Positions 49,686-60,504 of a stretch of 64,000 nucleotides of DNA are shown in pieces. The DNA is taken from positions 25,026,202 through 25,090,201 of the forward strand of contig NC_091219.1 in assembly GCF_040958095.1 (NCBI RefSeq), read 5' to 3'. The position numbers and the translations under genes were made by a program. The notes beneath the pieces are model-generated. The model was not told where the DNA came from. It saw only the letters and a list, made by a program, of their open reading frames with translations, and did no database searches. This DNA is from Procambarus clarkii (lineage: Eukaryota > Arthropoda > Malacostraca > Decapoda > Cambaridae). Positions within the stretch are counted from its first letter, which is position 1. Each line of letters opens with the position of its first letter.

Positions 49686-50275
49686 ACCACACGTGACAGC
49701 CCAAACGAATCGCAAATAAGTACACATAACAAGTCATATGCCCGGACACTCTTTCACCTTGGGGACTGAGTGGTAACTATTGTATAGAAGAGCCGGCTCC
49801 CTGAGAGTGGTAAGAGGGCGTGATAAGAGGCTAACGTGTGGTCTTGAAGGAAGTCGATAAAGCAGACAATTTTCAAAAGGAAGGGCAGCATAACGAGCAG
49901 ACAGGAATGGACAGACAGTCGGTTATCCCATAATGTGTAATACGCCCCGCACAGCATGGGTGGAGTGGGGGGGGGGGGTTGTAGCAGGGCACAGTATGGT
50001 GATGGTGCGGGTGAAGTACACACCCACTGAATTCCTGCCATCAATAATTGTTTTCATAACCATTAGAACAATGGCATCCCTCCAGCCACCATCCTTCCAC
50101 TGACCCCCTCCTCTGGTCCTCCACCTCAGACAATAACCCCCCCACACCCCCTCTCCCTTCCAGACATCAGCATGTCAAAATCAGTACCATAGTGTGTTTA
50201 AACTATTTAAACTAAGTCATTGTGTATCTCAAGGTATCTTAATTCATTTGAAAGTGTACATGTGCATTCGTTCAT
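49686..50275. other. Unassigned sequence
   Basis: G run at 49966-49978. No gene recognised. This would be intronic if the exon pair 49341/55488 is real. Confidence 0.3.
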
Positions 50276-50445
50276 ATACTCGCCTAATTGTGCTTGCTGG
50301 GGTTGAGCTCTGGCTCTTTAGTTCCACCTCTCAACCGTCAATCAACAGGTGTACAGGTTTCTGAGCCTATTGGGCTCTATCATATCTACACTTGAACCTG
50401 TGTATGGAGTCAGCCTCCACCACATCACTTACTAATGCATTCCAT
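50276..50445 (-). mobile_element. CR1-like LINE 3' end fragment
   Basis: actcgcctaattgtgcttgc, cctctcaaccgtcaatcaac and cttgaacctgtgtatggagt match 25760-25900. Confidence 0.8.
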
Positions 50446-51093
50446 TAGATATAATCATATATGATTACACATAATCATAATCATTCCATACACATAATCA
50501 TATATGTGTACGTCAACGTATACATACATGCGTATATATACCTCATATTAAAATACTGATAAACGAATGACCATGAACAAATTAATTTATAATTGTAGCA
50601 TTATATATAATTTTAATAGACTAATTACGTGTTTATACATTTGAATGGTCCAGACAGGTGGCCAGCCTTGGACATATACACTTCTGGTAGGCACAATGAC
50701 CTCATGTTAGACCCTTGATAGATTATGTGAGAGAGAGAGAGAGAGAGCTGGGGCAGGGAGGTGCGTGCCCCAGGGAGATAATCCATGCCCATGCCCCGCC
50801 TCGAGGTCAGTTCTCGAGTCACACCAAGAATAACAATCGAGCAAGTTGTCCTGACCAGGATGTGGCATATTAGGGAGGGTTGAGGAATAGGAAGCCTGTC
50901 TGATAGGGCTCTTGGCAAGCAGCTCTCCCTCAGTCTACCTATCTATATGGAAGAAATGTATCTAGGCCCTCCTCCCCCCTGCCTATTCTCTCTCCCCCAC
51001 CTTTCTTCCTTCATTTCCTCCCTCCTTCCCTCCCCCTCACTGGTGAGAGAGTAGGAGTGTGAGAGTAGTTAGAGAACTCGTAGTTCTCACGCT

Positions 51094-51400
51094 CGTGAAA
51101 TTGTCTGCGACCCTGGAGAAGTAGAGCGGAGGGGGGGTGAAAGTAGGTGACGATGGAGGAGTAGAGGGGAGCATTATATGCAGTGAACGTTGGTGTCTAT
51201 GGAAGAGTACATCATAGAGGAGGGTGAAAGGAAGGTGACGATGGAGGAGGAGAAGGGAGGGGGTGTGAAGGTAGGTGATGATGGAGGAGTAGAGGGGAGG
51301 AGGGGGGCAAAGGTAGGTGTCTATGGAAGAGTACATCATAGAGGGGGGTGAAGGTAGGTGGCGATGGAGTAGAGCAAAAGGGGTGGGGGTTGAAAGTAAT
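51094..51400. repeat. Diverged purine-rich minisatellite (about 35-45 bp units)
   Basis: Repeated phrases gtaggtgacgatggaggagt and tctatggaagagtacatcat alternate about seven times. Confidence 0.8.
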
Positions 51401-51705
51401 CCTGAGTTTAATTTTTTAGTTATATATAGTGACACCTCGGCTTACGAATGAATATTTATGAACTTTTCGGGTTACGAGCCTAATTTCTTCGAAAAATTTG
51501 AATCGGGTTACAAACTTTGCCTCGGGAAAGGAGTTTGTTGATATACGTATGGGCTGACCTAGCGCGTGGTGGCATGGTGATCGCGCCTCAGTTTACCAGT
51601 GTCTCCTGCCTAGTAAGTATCGCGCCTGAATTTTTTGTAAAGCATTACATTTGTTTTGGGATTTTTGGCTATTTGAACATAAAATTTGTTATGATATATC
51701 TTGCC

Positions 51706-52119
51706 ATGAGTCCCAAGAAAGCCAGTGGTAAGGTTCAAGCCAAGAAAACACATGTGAGAATGACCATAGAGGAAAAACAAGAGAGCATTCATAAACATCA
51801 AAATGGTGCACAGGTTGTTGAGCTAGCTAGACAGTACAACAAATCTATGTCAACAATATGCACTGTACTTGCTAAGAAAAAGGACATTATGAGCATTAAA
51901 GTGGCAAAAGGCATATCAACAATCCCGAAACAAAGAACACAAACACTTGAGGATGTTAAAAAGTTTTTATTAATTTGGATACACAACAAGGAGTTAGCAG
52001 GTGATAGCATTTCAGAGGCCATCATTTGTGAGAAACCAAGGCATTTGCATGAAGACCTTTTAAAGAAAACCCCTGGAACGAGGGGGGGGGGGAAAGATGA
52101 AGCAAGTTTGAAAATGTGA
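51706..52119 (+). pseudogene. Tigger-like CENP-B N-terminal (HTH) domain, copy A
   Basis: From MSPKKASGKVQAKKTHVRM the frame reads IEEKQESIHKHQNGAQVVEL and ARQYNKSMSTICTVLAKKKD, the psq/CENP-B-type helix-turn-helix of pogo/Tigger transposases. Then LEDVKKFLLIWIHNKELAGD begins the second HTH. It ends in a shifted tail after a G run at 52083-52091, losing the link to the catalytic domain. Tigger proteins are normally about 500-600 residues; only the first ~125 are here. Confidence 0.82.
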
Positions 52120-52639
52120 AAAGTTTGTGTGAAATAGAGCCTCCTGGAAAACTTTTGCTGTGGTCATTACCTGGTGGAATGCACCCAGGATGGAGTATTA
52201 GGGCTATACATCTTTTAAATCATAAAAGTAATAAACATTTCCCATCAACCTTACAAACAATATTAACCTATTTTCATGTATTTCCCCCATGTGCATTTTA
52301 ACAAAGTTGCTAAATTGCCTTTATCATTCTGTAAAATTTCAATTACAGTACTGTATGTATAATTTTGTTAGTATAAATGAACTGAATATTCTGAAATTGC
52401 TATTAATTTTACAATTTCAGATTCAAAGGTGGTCTGGACACCCAATTTGGTCAGACAGGTGAAGAGAGCATTTAGGATAGTTCGAAGAGATGAAGATGGT
52501 CGCAATTGTGTTCGAAGAGGCAAATGTCCCCCTTTGCTCCTGACATTATGTTCAACCATTGACCTCTGCACACCTAACACAAGGTAGGTTGAAAACTCCT
52601 CCTTCATGTCATTGGTACATTAGCCAGAAACTCAGGGCT

Positions 52640-52990
52640 CATGTAGGAATATCCCTAAAAAAAAAAAAAGTGGCCCCAACAATGCATCCTCCAAGTCTGG
52701 AGGATGAGCAGGAGCATTGTCGAGAAGCAGGACCTTGAGTGTCAAACTTTTCTCTTGCAGATATTTTTTGATGGCAGGGCAAACCACTCCACATCACAGT
52801 TTTTCTGCACGTTATATATTTTTTAAAACTCTTGGATTTTCGGAATGATACACGAGCAAGGGTTTAATTTTCAAATCGCCACACAGCACAAGAGTTAGCC
52901 TATCCTGACACAAGTTAGCCCAAGTTAGCTTGTGTCCGGGCAGTGACGTCTCCTCTTGGGTAATGTATGTCCTCTTCGGCAATTTTTTCC
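52640..52990 (-). pseudogene. Tigger-like DDE domain remnant, copy A (opposite strand)
   Basis: The minus-strand frame gives LFWKKLPKRTYITQEE, then DRLTLVLCGDLKIKPLLVYH and, after a stop, KVLLLDNAPAHPPDLEDAL, the second catalytic Asp block (LLLDNAPAH). The third acidic region is not seen. The orientation is opposite to the N-terminal domain in the same unit. Confidence 0.75.
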
Positions 52991-53366
52991 AGAATAGCTA
53001 TGTCTCCTCACAATTAAACACTTGTTGTGGAATGTATACATATATACAGCACAGTGTATCTACAAAATTTTAATTTTTTACTTATATATAGTGTCACCTC
53101 GGCTTACGAATGAATATTTATGAACTTTTCGGGTTACGAGCCTAATTTCTTCAAAAATTTGAATCCGGTTACAAACTTTGCCTCGGGAAATGAGTTTGTT
53201 GATATGCGTATGGGCTGACCTAGCGCGTGGTGGCATGGTGATCGCACCTCAGTTTACCAGTGTCTCCTGCCTAGTAACTATCGCGCCTGAATTCTTTATA
53301 AAGCATTACATTTGTTTTGGGATTTTTGGCTATTTGAACATAAAATTTGTTATTATATATCTTGCC

Positions 53367-53768
53367 ATGAGTCCCAAGAAAGCCAGTGGTAAGGTTCAAG
53401 CCAAGAAAACACATGTGAGAATGACCATAGAGGAAAAACAAGAGAGCATTCATAAACGTCAAAACGGTGCACAGGTTGTTGAGCTAGCTAGGCAGTACAA
53501 CAAATCTATGTCAACAATATGCACTATACTCGCTAAGAAAAAGGACATTATGAGCGTTAAAGTGGCAAAAGGCATATCAACAATCCCGAAACAAAGAACA
53601 CAAACACTTGAGGATGTTGAAAAGTTTTTATTAATTTGGATACACAACAAAGAGTTAGCAGGTGATAGCATTTCAGAGGCCATCATTTGTGAGAAATCAA
53701 GGCATTTGCATGAAGACCTTTTAAAGAAACCCCCTGGAACGAGGGGGAAAAAGATGAATCAAGTTTGA
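53367..53768 (+). pseudogene. Tigger-like CENP-B N-terminal domain, copy B
   Basis: Same domain order as copy A with a few substitutions (HKRQ for HKHQ, CTILAK for CTVLAK, EDVEKF for EDVKKF). It ends KKPPGTRGKKMNQV at a stop. Confidence 0.82.
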
Positions 53769-54299
53769 AAATGTGAAAAGTTTGTGTGACAATAGAGCCT
53801 CGTGGAAAACTTTTGCTGTGGTCATTACCTGGTGGAATGCACCCAGGATGGAGTATCAGGGCTATACATCTTTTAAATCATAAAAGTAATAAACATTTCC
53901 CATCAACCTTACAAACCATATTAACCTATTTTCATGTATTTCCCCCATGTGCATTTTAACAAAGTTACTAAATTGCCTTTATCATTCTGTAAAATTTCAA
54001 TTACAGTATACTGTATATAATTTTGTTAGTATAAATGGACTGAATATTCTGAAATCACTATTAATTTTACAATTTCAGATTCAAAGGTGGTCTGGACACC
54101 CAATTTGGTCAGACAGGTGAAGAGAGCATTTAGGATAGTTCGAAGAGATGAAGATGGTCACAATTGTGTTTGAAGAGGCAAACGCCCCCCTTTGCTCCTG
54201 ACATTATGTTCAGCCTATTGACCCCTGCACACCTAACACAAGGTAGGTTGAAAACTCCTCCTTCATGTCATTGGTTCATTAGCCAGAAACTTAGGGCCC

Positions 54300-54907
54300 A
54301 TGCAGGAATATCCCTAAAAAAAAAAAGTGGCCCCAACAATGCATCCTCCAAGTCTGGAGGATGAGCAGGAGCATTGTCGAGAAGCAGGCCCTTTAGTGTC
54401 AAACTTTTCTCTTGCAGATATTTTTTGATGGCAGGGCAAACCACTCTACATCACAGTTTATCTGCACGTTATATATTTTTTAAAACTCTTGGATTTTTGG
54501 AATGATACACGAGCAAGGGTTTAATTTTCAAATCGCCACACAGCACAAGAGTTAGCCTATCCTGACACAAGTTAGCCCAAGTTAGCTTGTGTCCGGGCAG
54601 TGACGTCTCCTCTTGGGTAATGTATGTCCTCTTCGGCAATTTTTTCCAGAATAGCCATGTCTCCTCACAATTAAACACTTGTTGTGGAATATATCCATCA
54701 ATACAGTATCTACAAAATCTTTAAAATCACGAACAAATCTTTCAGCCCCTACTTTGTCTGAGCTGGCACCCTCACCATGCCTCACAACACTATGAATACC
54801 ACGTCTTTTTTCAAAATTTCTCAAACCATCCCCTACTCACCTTAAACTCTTTCGTATCTGCAAAACTCGTTCTAGGGGTTTTCTTTATAAGATCTTGCAT
54901 GAAGATT
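54300..54907 (-). pseudogene. Tigger-like transposase middle and DDE region, copy B (opposite strand)
   Basis: On the minus strand from 54907: MQDLIKKTPRTSFADTKEF, VSRGWFEKF, a one-base shift, then KRRGIHSVVRHGEGASSDK (end of the CENP-B HTH pair), ETWLFWKKLPKRTYI, DRLTLVLCGDLKIKPLLVYH, and the VLLLDNAPAHPP-type block. The first residues overlap the last residues of the plus-strand N-terminal piece (HLHEDLLKKTPGTRG), so the two strands together represent the consecutive parts of one ancestral protein. Confidence 0.78.
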
Positions 54908-54998
54908 TCATTGTTGACCAAACCACACACTGGAAATTGAATAGACGACGACATTTCGATCCGTCCTGGACCATTATAAAGTCGATTGTGATGAGATG
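54908..54998. repeat. FB1 repeat copy
   Basis: ttgttgaccaaaccacacac, gacgacgacatttcgatccg and tcctggaccattataaagtc match the window start and the 37.8-kb copies with substitutions. Confidence 0.65.
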
Positions 54999-55487
54999 AG
55001 GGAAGCAAGAGCATTAAGTAGGCAAGAGAGAGAGGTGAGGAGATGGCAAGTATGTACGTATGTACATGAATAAAACATGTACATACTTATACATAACGTG
55101 TGTAAATAGTGTAATAAACACAATAACAGTATTTTGGGAGGAGGAATGTTGGCGAGTAATGTGTTGGAGGAGGGAGGGAGGACTGGCAGGGTGTGGCAGC
55201 TCACTCATGTTTTTTGGGCTCACCATACCAACATAGTGGATCGTTATGGTGAATACATACGTATATGGGTATATACAATGTGTGTATATAGTGTAATAAC
55301 AGCAAAAACACTGTTTGATTGTAGAATATGTCGCATATATGAGGCCCATAATTTTGAGCATAGCGATGTTCTATACTTTGAATTATATAAATTCCACAAA
55401 TTACACACTTTTAAATAATATTACAGCAAAAAAAAGGAAGAAATGAATGAGAAACTTCAAAATAATTGCGCAACATTTTATTCGCAG

Positions 55488-55586
55488 CAACTGCCGTCGC
55501 ACGGGGTGGCGGGGCCGACAGACCCCCATCGCTCCAACGCTCAGCGCCCATAATTTGCTCAACTTCCCAGCTCCATCGCAGCTAAA
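55488..55586 (+). CDS. Candidate internal exon of the unidentified plus-strand gene
   Basis: A 99-bp G/C-rich island in A/T-rich DNA, bounded by a ttttattcgcag|C acceptor and a CTAAA|GTAAGT donor. Joined to the exon ending at 49420, the codon split (AC|C) is completed and the frame stays open (TNCRRTGWRG...) to two leftover bases. The exon length is a multiple of three. The protein is not recognised, and no convincing third exon was found before the window end. Confidence 0.4.
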
Positions 55587-55764
55587 GTAAGTCACATACA
55601 ATATTTTTTGTTTAGTTTCCCCGTGATCAGACTCTGCATTTTAACAATATAAGAAGAGAAAAAAAAAATTTGGAAAGAATTTATTTCTTGTGCACCAGGG
55701 TGTTATTTGGAGACAGAGCAGTTCAGTGGTTAACTACTAAATTTTTTTTTCTCCCACACACGCA

Positions 55765-55840
55765 CCCCCCTAGGAAGCAGCCTGTAACAGCTAACTCCCA
55801 GATACCTATTTACTGTTAGGTAACAGGGGTCATCCCCTTT
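55765..55840 (-). mobile_element. SINE-A body fragment
   Basis: taggaagcagcctgtaacag and acctatttactgttaggtaa match the SINE-A body. The copy has no head or tail. Confidence 0.65.
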
Positions 55841-55844
55841 TGTA

Positions 55845-57305
55845 CAAAGAATCTGCTAAAGCTTTTAGGGCTAATCTTTGACACTCGTTTGTCTTTGTCG
55901 CCCCATATTTTTTACGTCCGAGTTGAATGCTCTAAGGCCCTTAACTAACTTTAGGTCATGTCCCATACTTCTTGGGGAGCTAATCGACACTGCTCCTCTC
56001 TTTACATTCCTCTCTCGTTCTGTCTAAACTCGATTATGGCCCTGTTTACTCGTCTGCTTCTCCTTCTACCCTCCACCATCTGGACACACTGCATCATACT
56101 GGGTTACGGCTCAGCTCTGGTACCTTTCCTTCGACACCTACCCTAAGCCTGTATGTTGAAACTGGCGTCCTGTTTCTACAGGATCGCCATGATCGCTACT
56201 GTCTTCTCCACCTTGCACGGTCCTTACAGCACCCTCACTCTTGCTTATGTCATGCCTTGACCTTTACCCATCCTGTGGTTCCTTTTCCCCTTCACCACCT
56301 ATCTCTTTCTGTACAGTTGTCTCTTACAAAATGCTCTTTCAGTTTGTGTTACCAATATTTCCCCTCGTGTCATTCCGTCTTTGCCCCTATGGAGGGGTCC
56401 CCGTTCCTAAATTCTGTAAGCCTTGACCCACATGACTAAAACTTTTACCCCTCCTACAGTTCTAAATCACCTTTTCCTTGAACACTTTTCTTCACACTTC
56501 CACTCTATTTCCGTCTTCACCAATGGGTCTTAAGTCTGCAGACGGTGTAGGCTACTCTGTTGTTTTTCCTGACTGCACCTTTGTGTCTCCTGCCTCCGGA
56601 GACTAGCATCTTCATGGCAGAACTTTATGCTATTCTCTATGCTCTTCATCAACTCTTTTCTCGCTGTCAATCCTCCTCTGTGTTTGTAGTTGACACTTGC
56701 AGTGCCCTCATGGCTCTAGAATCCTTTAATCCAGTCCATCCTTTGATAGTTGAAATTCAACATTGGCTGTTTCTTATCTCCAGTAGATTTAAGACAGTGG
56801 AATTTCGCTGGATTCCCACCCATATTGGTGTGTTCTTAAATGAGCATGCGGACACTGCCGCTAAGGAAGCTATCCGCACCTGTCCCATCTCCCGTAAAGG
56901 TATTCCTTATTATGACTTTTACCCAGTTATTCATTTCCCCATTCTTGCCCGTTGTCAGGGTTGTTGGTCTTCTGTTACTGGTAACAAATTGCGCGCTCTT
57001 AAGAGTAGTGTGTTCCCGTGGCCTTCCTCCTACCACCGTAACCGGTGGTGGGAAACGGCTCTGGCGAGGTTGTATATTGGTCATACACGTTTAACTCACG
57101 GGCACTTAATGGAGCGCTGCCCTGCTTCTTATTGTCCAAACCGTTGTCTCTACATGTCCTGACTTCCAGGACTTACGTGTCTTGCTTCCCGACCATCCCT
57201 CACTGTCAATTGTCCCTCGATAAAATTCTTGGTAAATTCAATACCTTTGATATTGTTCGCCGTATGCGTTTTTGTTCTTGTATTGGTGACGTTAGTGATA
57301 TTTAG
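55845..57305 (+). pseudogene. I/Nimb-like LINE 3' end with RNase H domain, copy 1 (degenerate)
   Basis: Starts with LLGLIFDTRLS and VECSKALN, the region following the RT palm, with stops and frameshifts up to 56560. An open frame of 200 codons (56560-57162) then gives an RNase H domain: AELYAILYAL (catalytic Glu), VVDTCSALMAL (Asp), FRWIPTHIGVFLNEHADTAAKEA (His/Asp motif). Next is WWETALARLYIGHTRLTHGHL leading to a cysteine-containing C-terminus. RNase H after the RT is characteristic of I-clade LINEs. The 3' tail gatatttagcgcactatgat is shared with copy 2. Confidence 0.82.
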
Positions 57306-57412
57306 CGCACTATGATTATCCCACACATTTGATGGTTTGATAATTACTGTACTGTACAGTACTTTGGTTTGGAATGTATCAAATAAAGTTGTTTCATGTA
57401 TTCAAATGTGTG

Positions 57413-58690
57413 AGAAAATCCACTGGGGTTGTGAGATGAAGCGAACCTGTAACAAAGGCATTGCCAGTTGCATACTCTACCACCACTGATGGTAAAAGTC
57501 TTACAACTGGATATCTTGTGTGACGGGTTATGGTATCACAGCTATACTGAACCAAGATGGTATGGCTCTCCCTCACATAAATAAAAGAAATGCTGCTATT
57601 GGCCTTGCAGTGTGTAAGTTGCAGGTGGAAACAAATGAAAATTATCAAATAAATAATTAAACAATTTACTGAAATAGTAATGAACAAAAATAACACATGA
57701 CAATACTTGACTATCATGTAATGCAAAGGTGAACAAGTTAGTATGACCTTAAATGCAAAAAATAAACTACAGTATAAGCAATGAATAAAAGTATGAAGAT
57801 ATACTGGTGTTCTGAAGGCAGCTACCATATCACCATGGCATCAGTCACACGACGTTGGCTGGAAGCGGACGACGGGTTAGAGACACGAAGGTGATCCTAG
57901 AGCACTAAGGGAGAGATTGCCTCTCCAGGGAGGCAGCGCTCTTTATATAGTCCGGTGGTGATGACTCATCCAGTGTCAACACGAGGTGGACATCTGGTCA
58001 ACTAGCAAACTGCTTGTTGTGGCTGGCGGTGCCTTTGTGTTGAGTTGTACCACTGTCAGTTGAAGGCGGCTAACTGCTTGTTTGTGGGGACAAACTGCCA
58101 GTTAGCAGTGGCGCCCGGCTTGCCTCCGAGTCGTACCAGGCCGTGCCAGGCCCTGGGGGGTATGGAGAGGTGGCAGGACTGATGACTCTTCTGGGCTGGT
58201 GTAGATGTATACTTCCAGTGCAGAGGCATTGAAGGTGAAGGGAAAAGGCAGTTCCACTGCTATGCAGGGGATTCACGTGACACTTGTGAAGCCACAGAAA
58301 GTCTGGAGGCCCTACTGAAGCCAGTCCAAGTATTAAATAAAACCCCTGAAGTACGCCGGTGAAGGGTAAAGTGAAGGGTGAAGCAAGACCGTATGCCCCA
58401 ACTTCAGGCACACACAGAAAATCACGTTTTGGTCCCGCCTCTCAACTGTGTATTTGAAGTTGGGGCGTATGGTGTTGAACTGCTTCAGCCTTCACCTGAG
58501 TGCTTGTAGGTCTTACGTAAGACGTTGACTCAAGGAGTGGCCTCAAAACTTGCTGTGATTTATGGGGAAATCCGGTTGTAAGACTTTTACAAAGTCAGTA
58601 CTCAGTAATATACAGTACTGTGGTAGAGTATGCAGCTGCCAGTGCCTTGGGCAAGGGTTTACGTCGCCTCACAGCTCCAGTGGATTTTCT
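57413..58690. mobile_element. Element with about 110-bp imperfect terminal inverted repeats
   Basis: The left arm 57413-57518 (agaaaatccactggggttgt, tgcatactctaccac, taaaagtcttacaac) matches the right arm 58573-58690 in reverse complement (ggttgtaagacttttacaaa, gtggtagagtatgcagctgc, ctccagtggattttct). The interior contains a minus-strand TATATAAAG. No transposase is recognisable. It could be a non-autonomous DNA transposon, or two inverted copies of some other repeat. Confidence 0.6.
57941..57949 (-). promoter_or_regulatory. TATA-box-like sequence TATATAAAG
   Basis: Minus strand, G/C-rich surroundings (ccggactatataaagagcgc), inside the inverted-repeat element 57413-58690. Promoter activity is inferred from sequence only. 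Confidence 0.35.
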
Positions 58691-60504
58691 GCTTGGTGTA
58701 TATCAGGTTGTGATTTTGTGTGTGTACCGTATTGTTATGATCGCCGTCTGATAAGTCCTTTCTGGCCTCAAGAGTCATTGTTACCCACCTAGAAAGATTG
58801 CAGATGGCCAAAGCAGTTAAGTTAAGAAGGGACAAGTCTTAAACAGAATTTTGCATAATATTTGACTGTAAAGGGGTAAATTGAGGTAGATTGAAAAACA
58901 AAATGGTGAACTGGGCAGGCGGTACTCACAATTAGGCGAGTACACTCGGGAGCTTTTAAAGTGCAACCAAACATGCTTTAGGCTTTCACAACAAGAGGTG
59001 AGTGGTGGTGGCTCAGGTGCTCAGCCAATCAGAGCACCTAAGGAGGGAGGGCAGGAGTGAGAGGGGGGTGGTATGTGGAAGTTTGGTGACAGTTGTGTGT
59101 AGTTTGTTCATCTTCATTGTAAGTTTCATGGCTTGGTGTGCATTTTGCTAGTAAATTTAATTAGGGAAAAATTCAGGTGTTTGATTTTTTAAATCAACTT
59201 TTTAAATGTTGAGTTGTTAAAGCCTCAAAGTGCATGGAGTTGGTTTGGGAGTATGGCATCCTCATGCTGTTGCGTGCTCGCGTGAGGTAGCAAAGGTGAT
59301 GTAAAGTTGTGGGGTGTACATGCTTGGGACGTCCTCTCTCGGGATGGCTGGTGTTAGACCTGCGTGTTTGTCGGTTGTTGAAAAGCCGTCATCCTTTGCT
59401 GTTGTGGTATTGATTTTACATTGTTCATCTTGTAATTAATACTGCAGTGCGATATCTAGGGCTACCATTTGTAGGTTTAAAATGTCTAATACAAACAGTT
59501 GTCCAATGAGTTTTAATAGGAAATATCATCCACCAAGCACCATTGTACAATTATATTAATTGATAGTATATGGATTGTGCAGAACTGCTTAGAATGATCT
59601 TTAACACTTGGCTATATTGGTCATGTCAAATACCTGCACGGTGAATGCTCAAAGACCCTTTCTTTATTCAGTGTTGTCACATACCTCATGGGGGTATGGA
59701 TAGGCAAACACTCATTCGGTTAAACTTGCCTTGTAGTACTTTCAGAGCTGAGTAATTTGGAATCTGGTTAGCACTTTCCAAATAAATTGACCTTTAAAGT
59801 GAATTCCTATTTAGGTTTAAAACATTATACCGAATGAGAAACTCGAATTATATAGCCGAACACCAGAAATGTTGTTATTCAATTTGGTTGCCTAAAGCAC
59901 ATTCAAGGACTACACATTACATGGCATTCCAGGATTCCTCTATACCTTGCCTTATGCTGTAAACATTGCCACAACCCTGTGTTTTATTGATTTAAATGGC
60001 CACAGGGAGGCATACAACACTGCAGATTATGATGTCATTAGTTATCCACTGTGCTGACAAGTGGGCTGACTGATGTTCGTTGACACCTGTATCGTGCTTC
60101 AATTTAATCGCCAGGAGATCACCCTCTCACTAGACTCATCTGTAGGAAGTACAGTATAGTATCTCAAATTACCTTGGATCATAAATAGCATAAGACTTGG
60201 GGGTAGGAGAGGGTTGCAGTGTTTGTCATGGCTCTCAGTTGTTCCTGGTATTAGGCAATTTAGTTCTGGAATTATTTTTGTTGGCCAATGTTAAACTTTT
60301 TCGAAAGTAGATGTTTTTCTGAAAGGGAGGGGGGGGGGAACCTCTATGCTTGGATACAGTTATCTAAGTGAATACTTCGATTTATACAGTAGAATAACTA
60401 CCTTCTTTTCCTTAGTCAAAAAGGTTGCTTGTTTATTTCTAGGGACTTGTATTTTCTTTTATTTTTAACTGCAGCAACTTTCAGTGAATGATAGATTCTT
60501 ACTG
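58691..60504. other. Unassigned sequence
   Basis: No recognised gene. 58900-59300 is less A/T-rich with a ccaatcag motif at 59025, but no frame or splice pair stood out. Confidence 0.3.

Larger units (their letters stand above)
51428..53060. mobile_element. Tigger/pogo-like transposon copy A (rearranged, non-autonomous)
   Basis: The left end carries gtgacacctcggcttacgaa and a nearby ttttcgggttacgagcc, as in Tigger-type terminal repeats. The N-terminal DNA-binding ORF is on the plus strand (51706-52119) and a DDE-domain remnant on the minus strand (52990-52640), so the element is internally inverted. The whole unit recurs 1.66 kb downstream as copy B. Confidence 0.75.
53091..54907. mobile_element. 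Tigger/pogo-like transposon copy B
   Basis: Near-identical direct repeat of copy A (offset about 1661 bp) with scattered substitutions. On the right it extends farther and includes the DDE-domain upstream part to 54907, where it meets an FB1 sequence. Confidence 0.75.
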
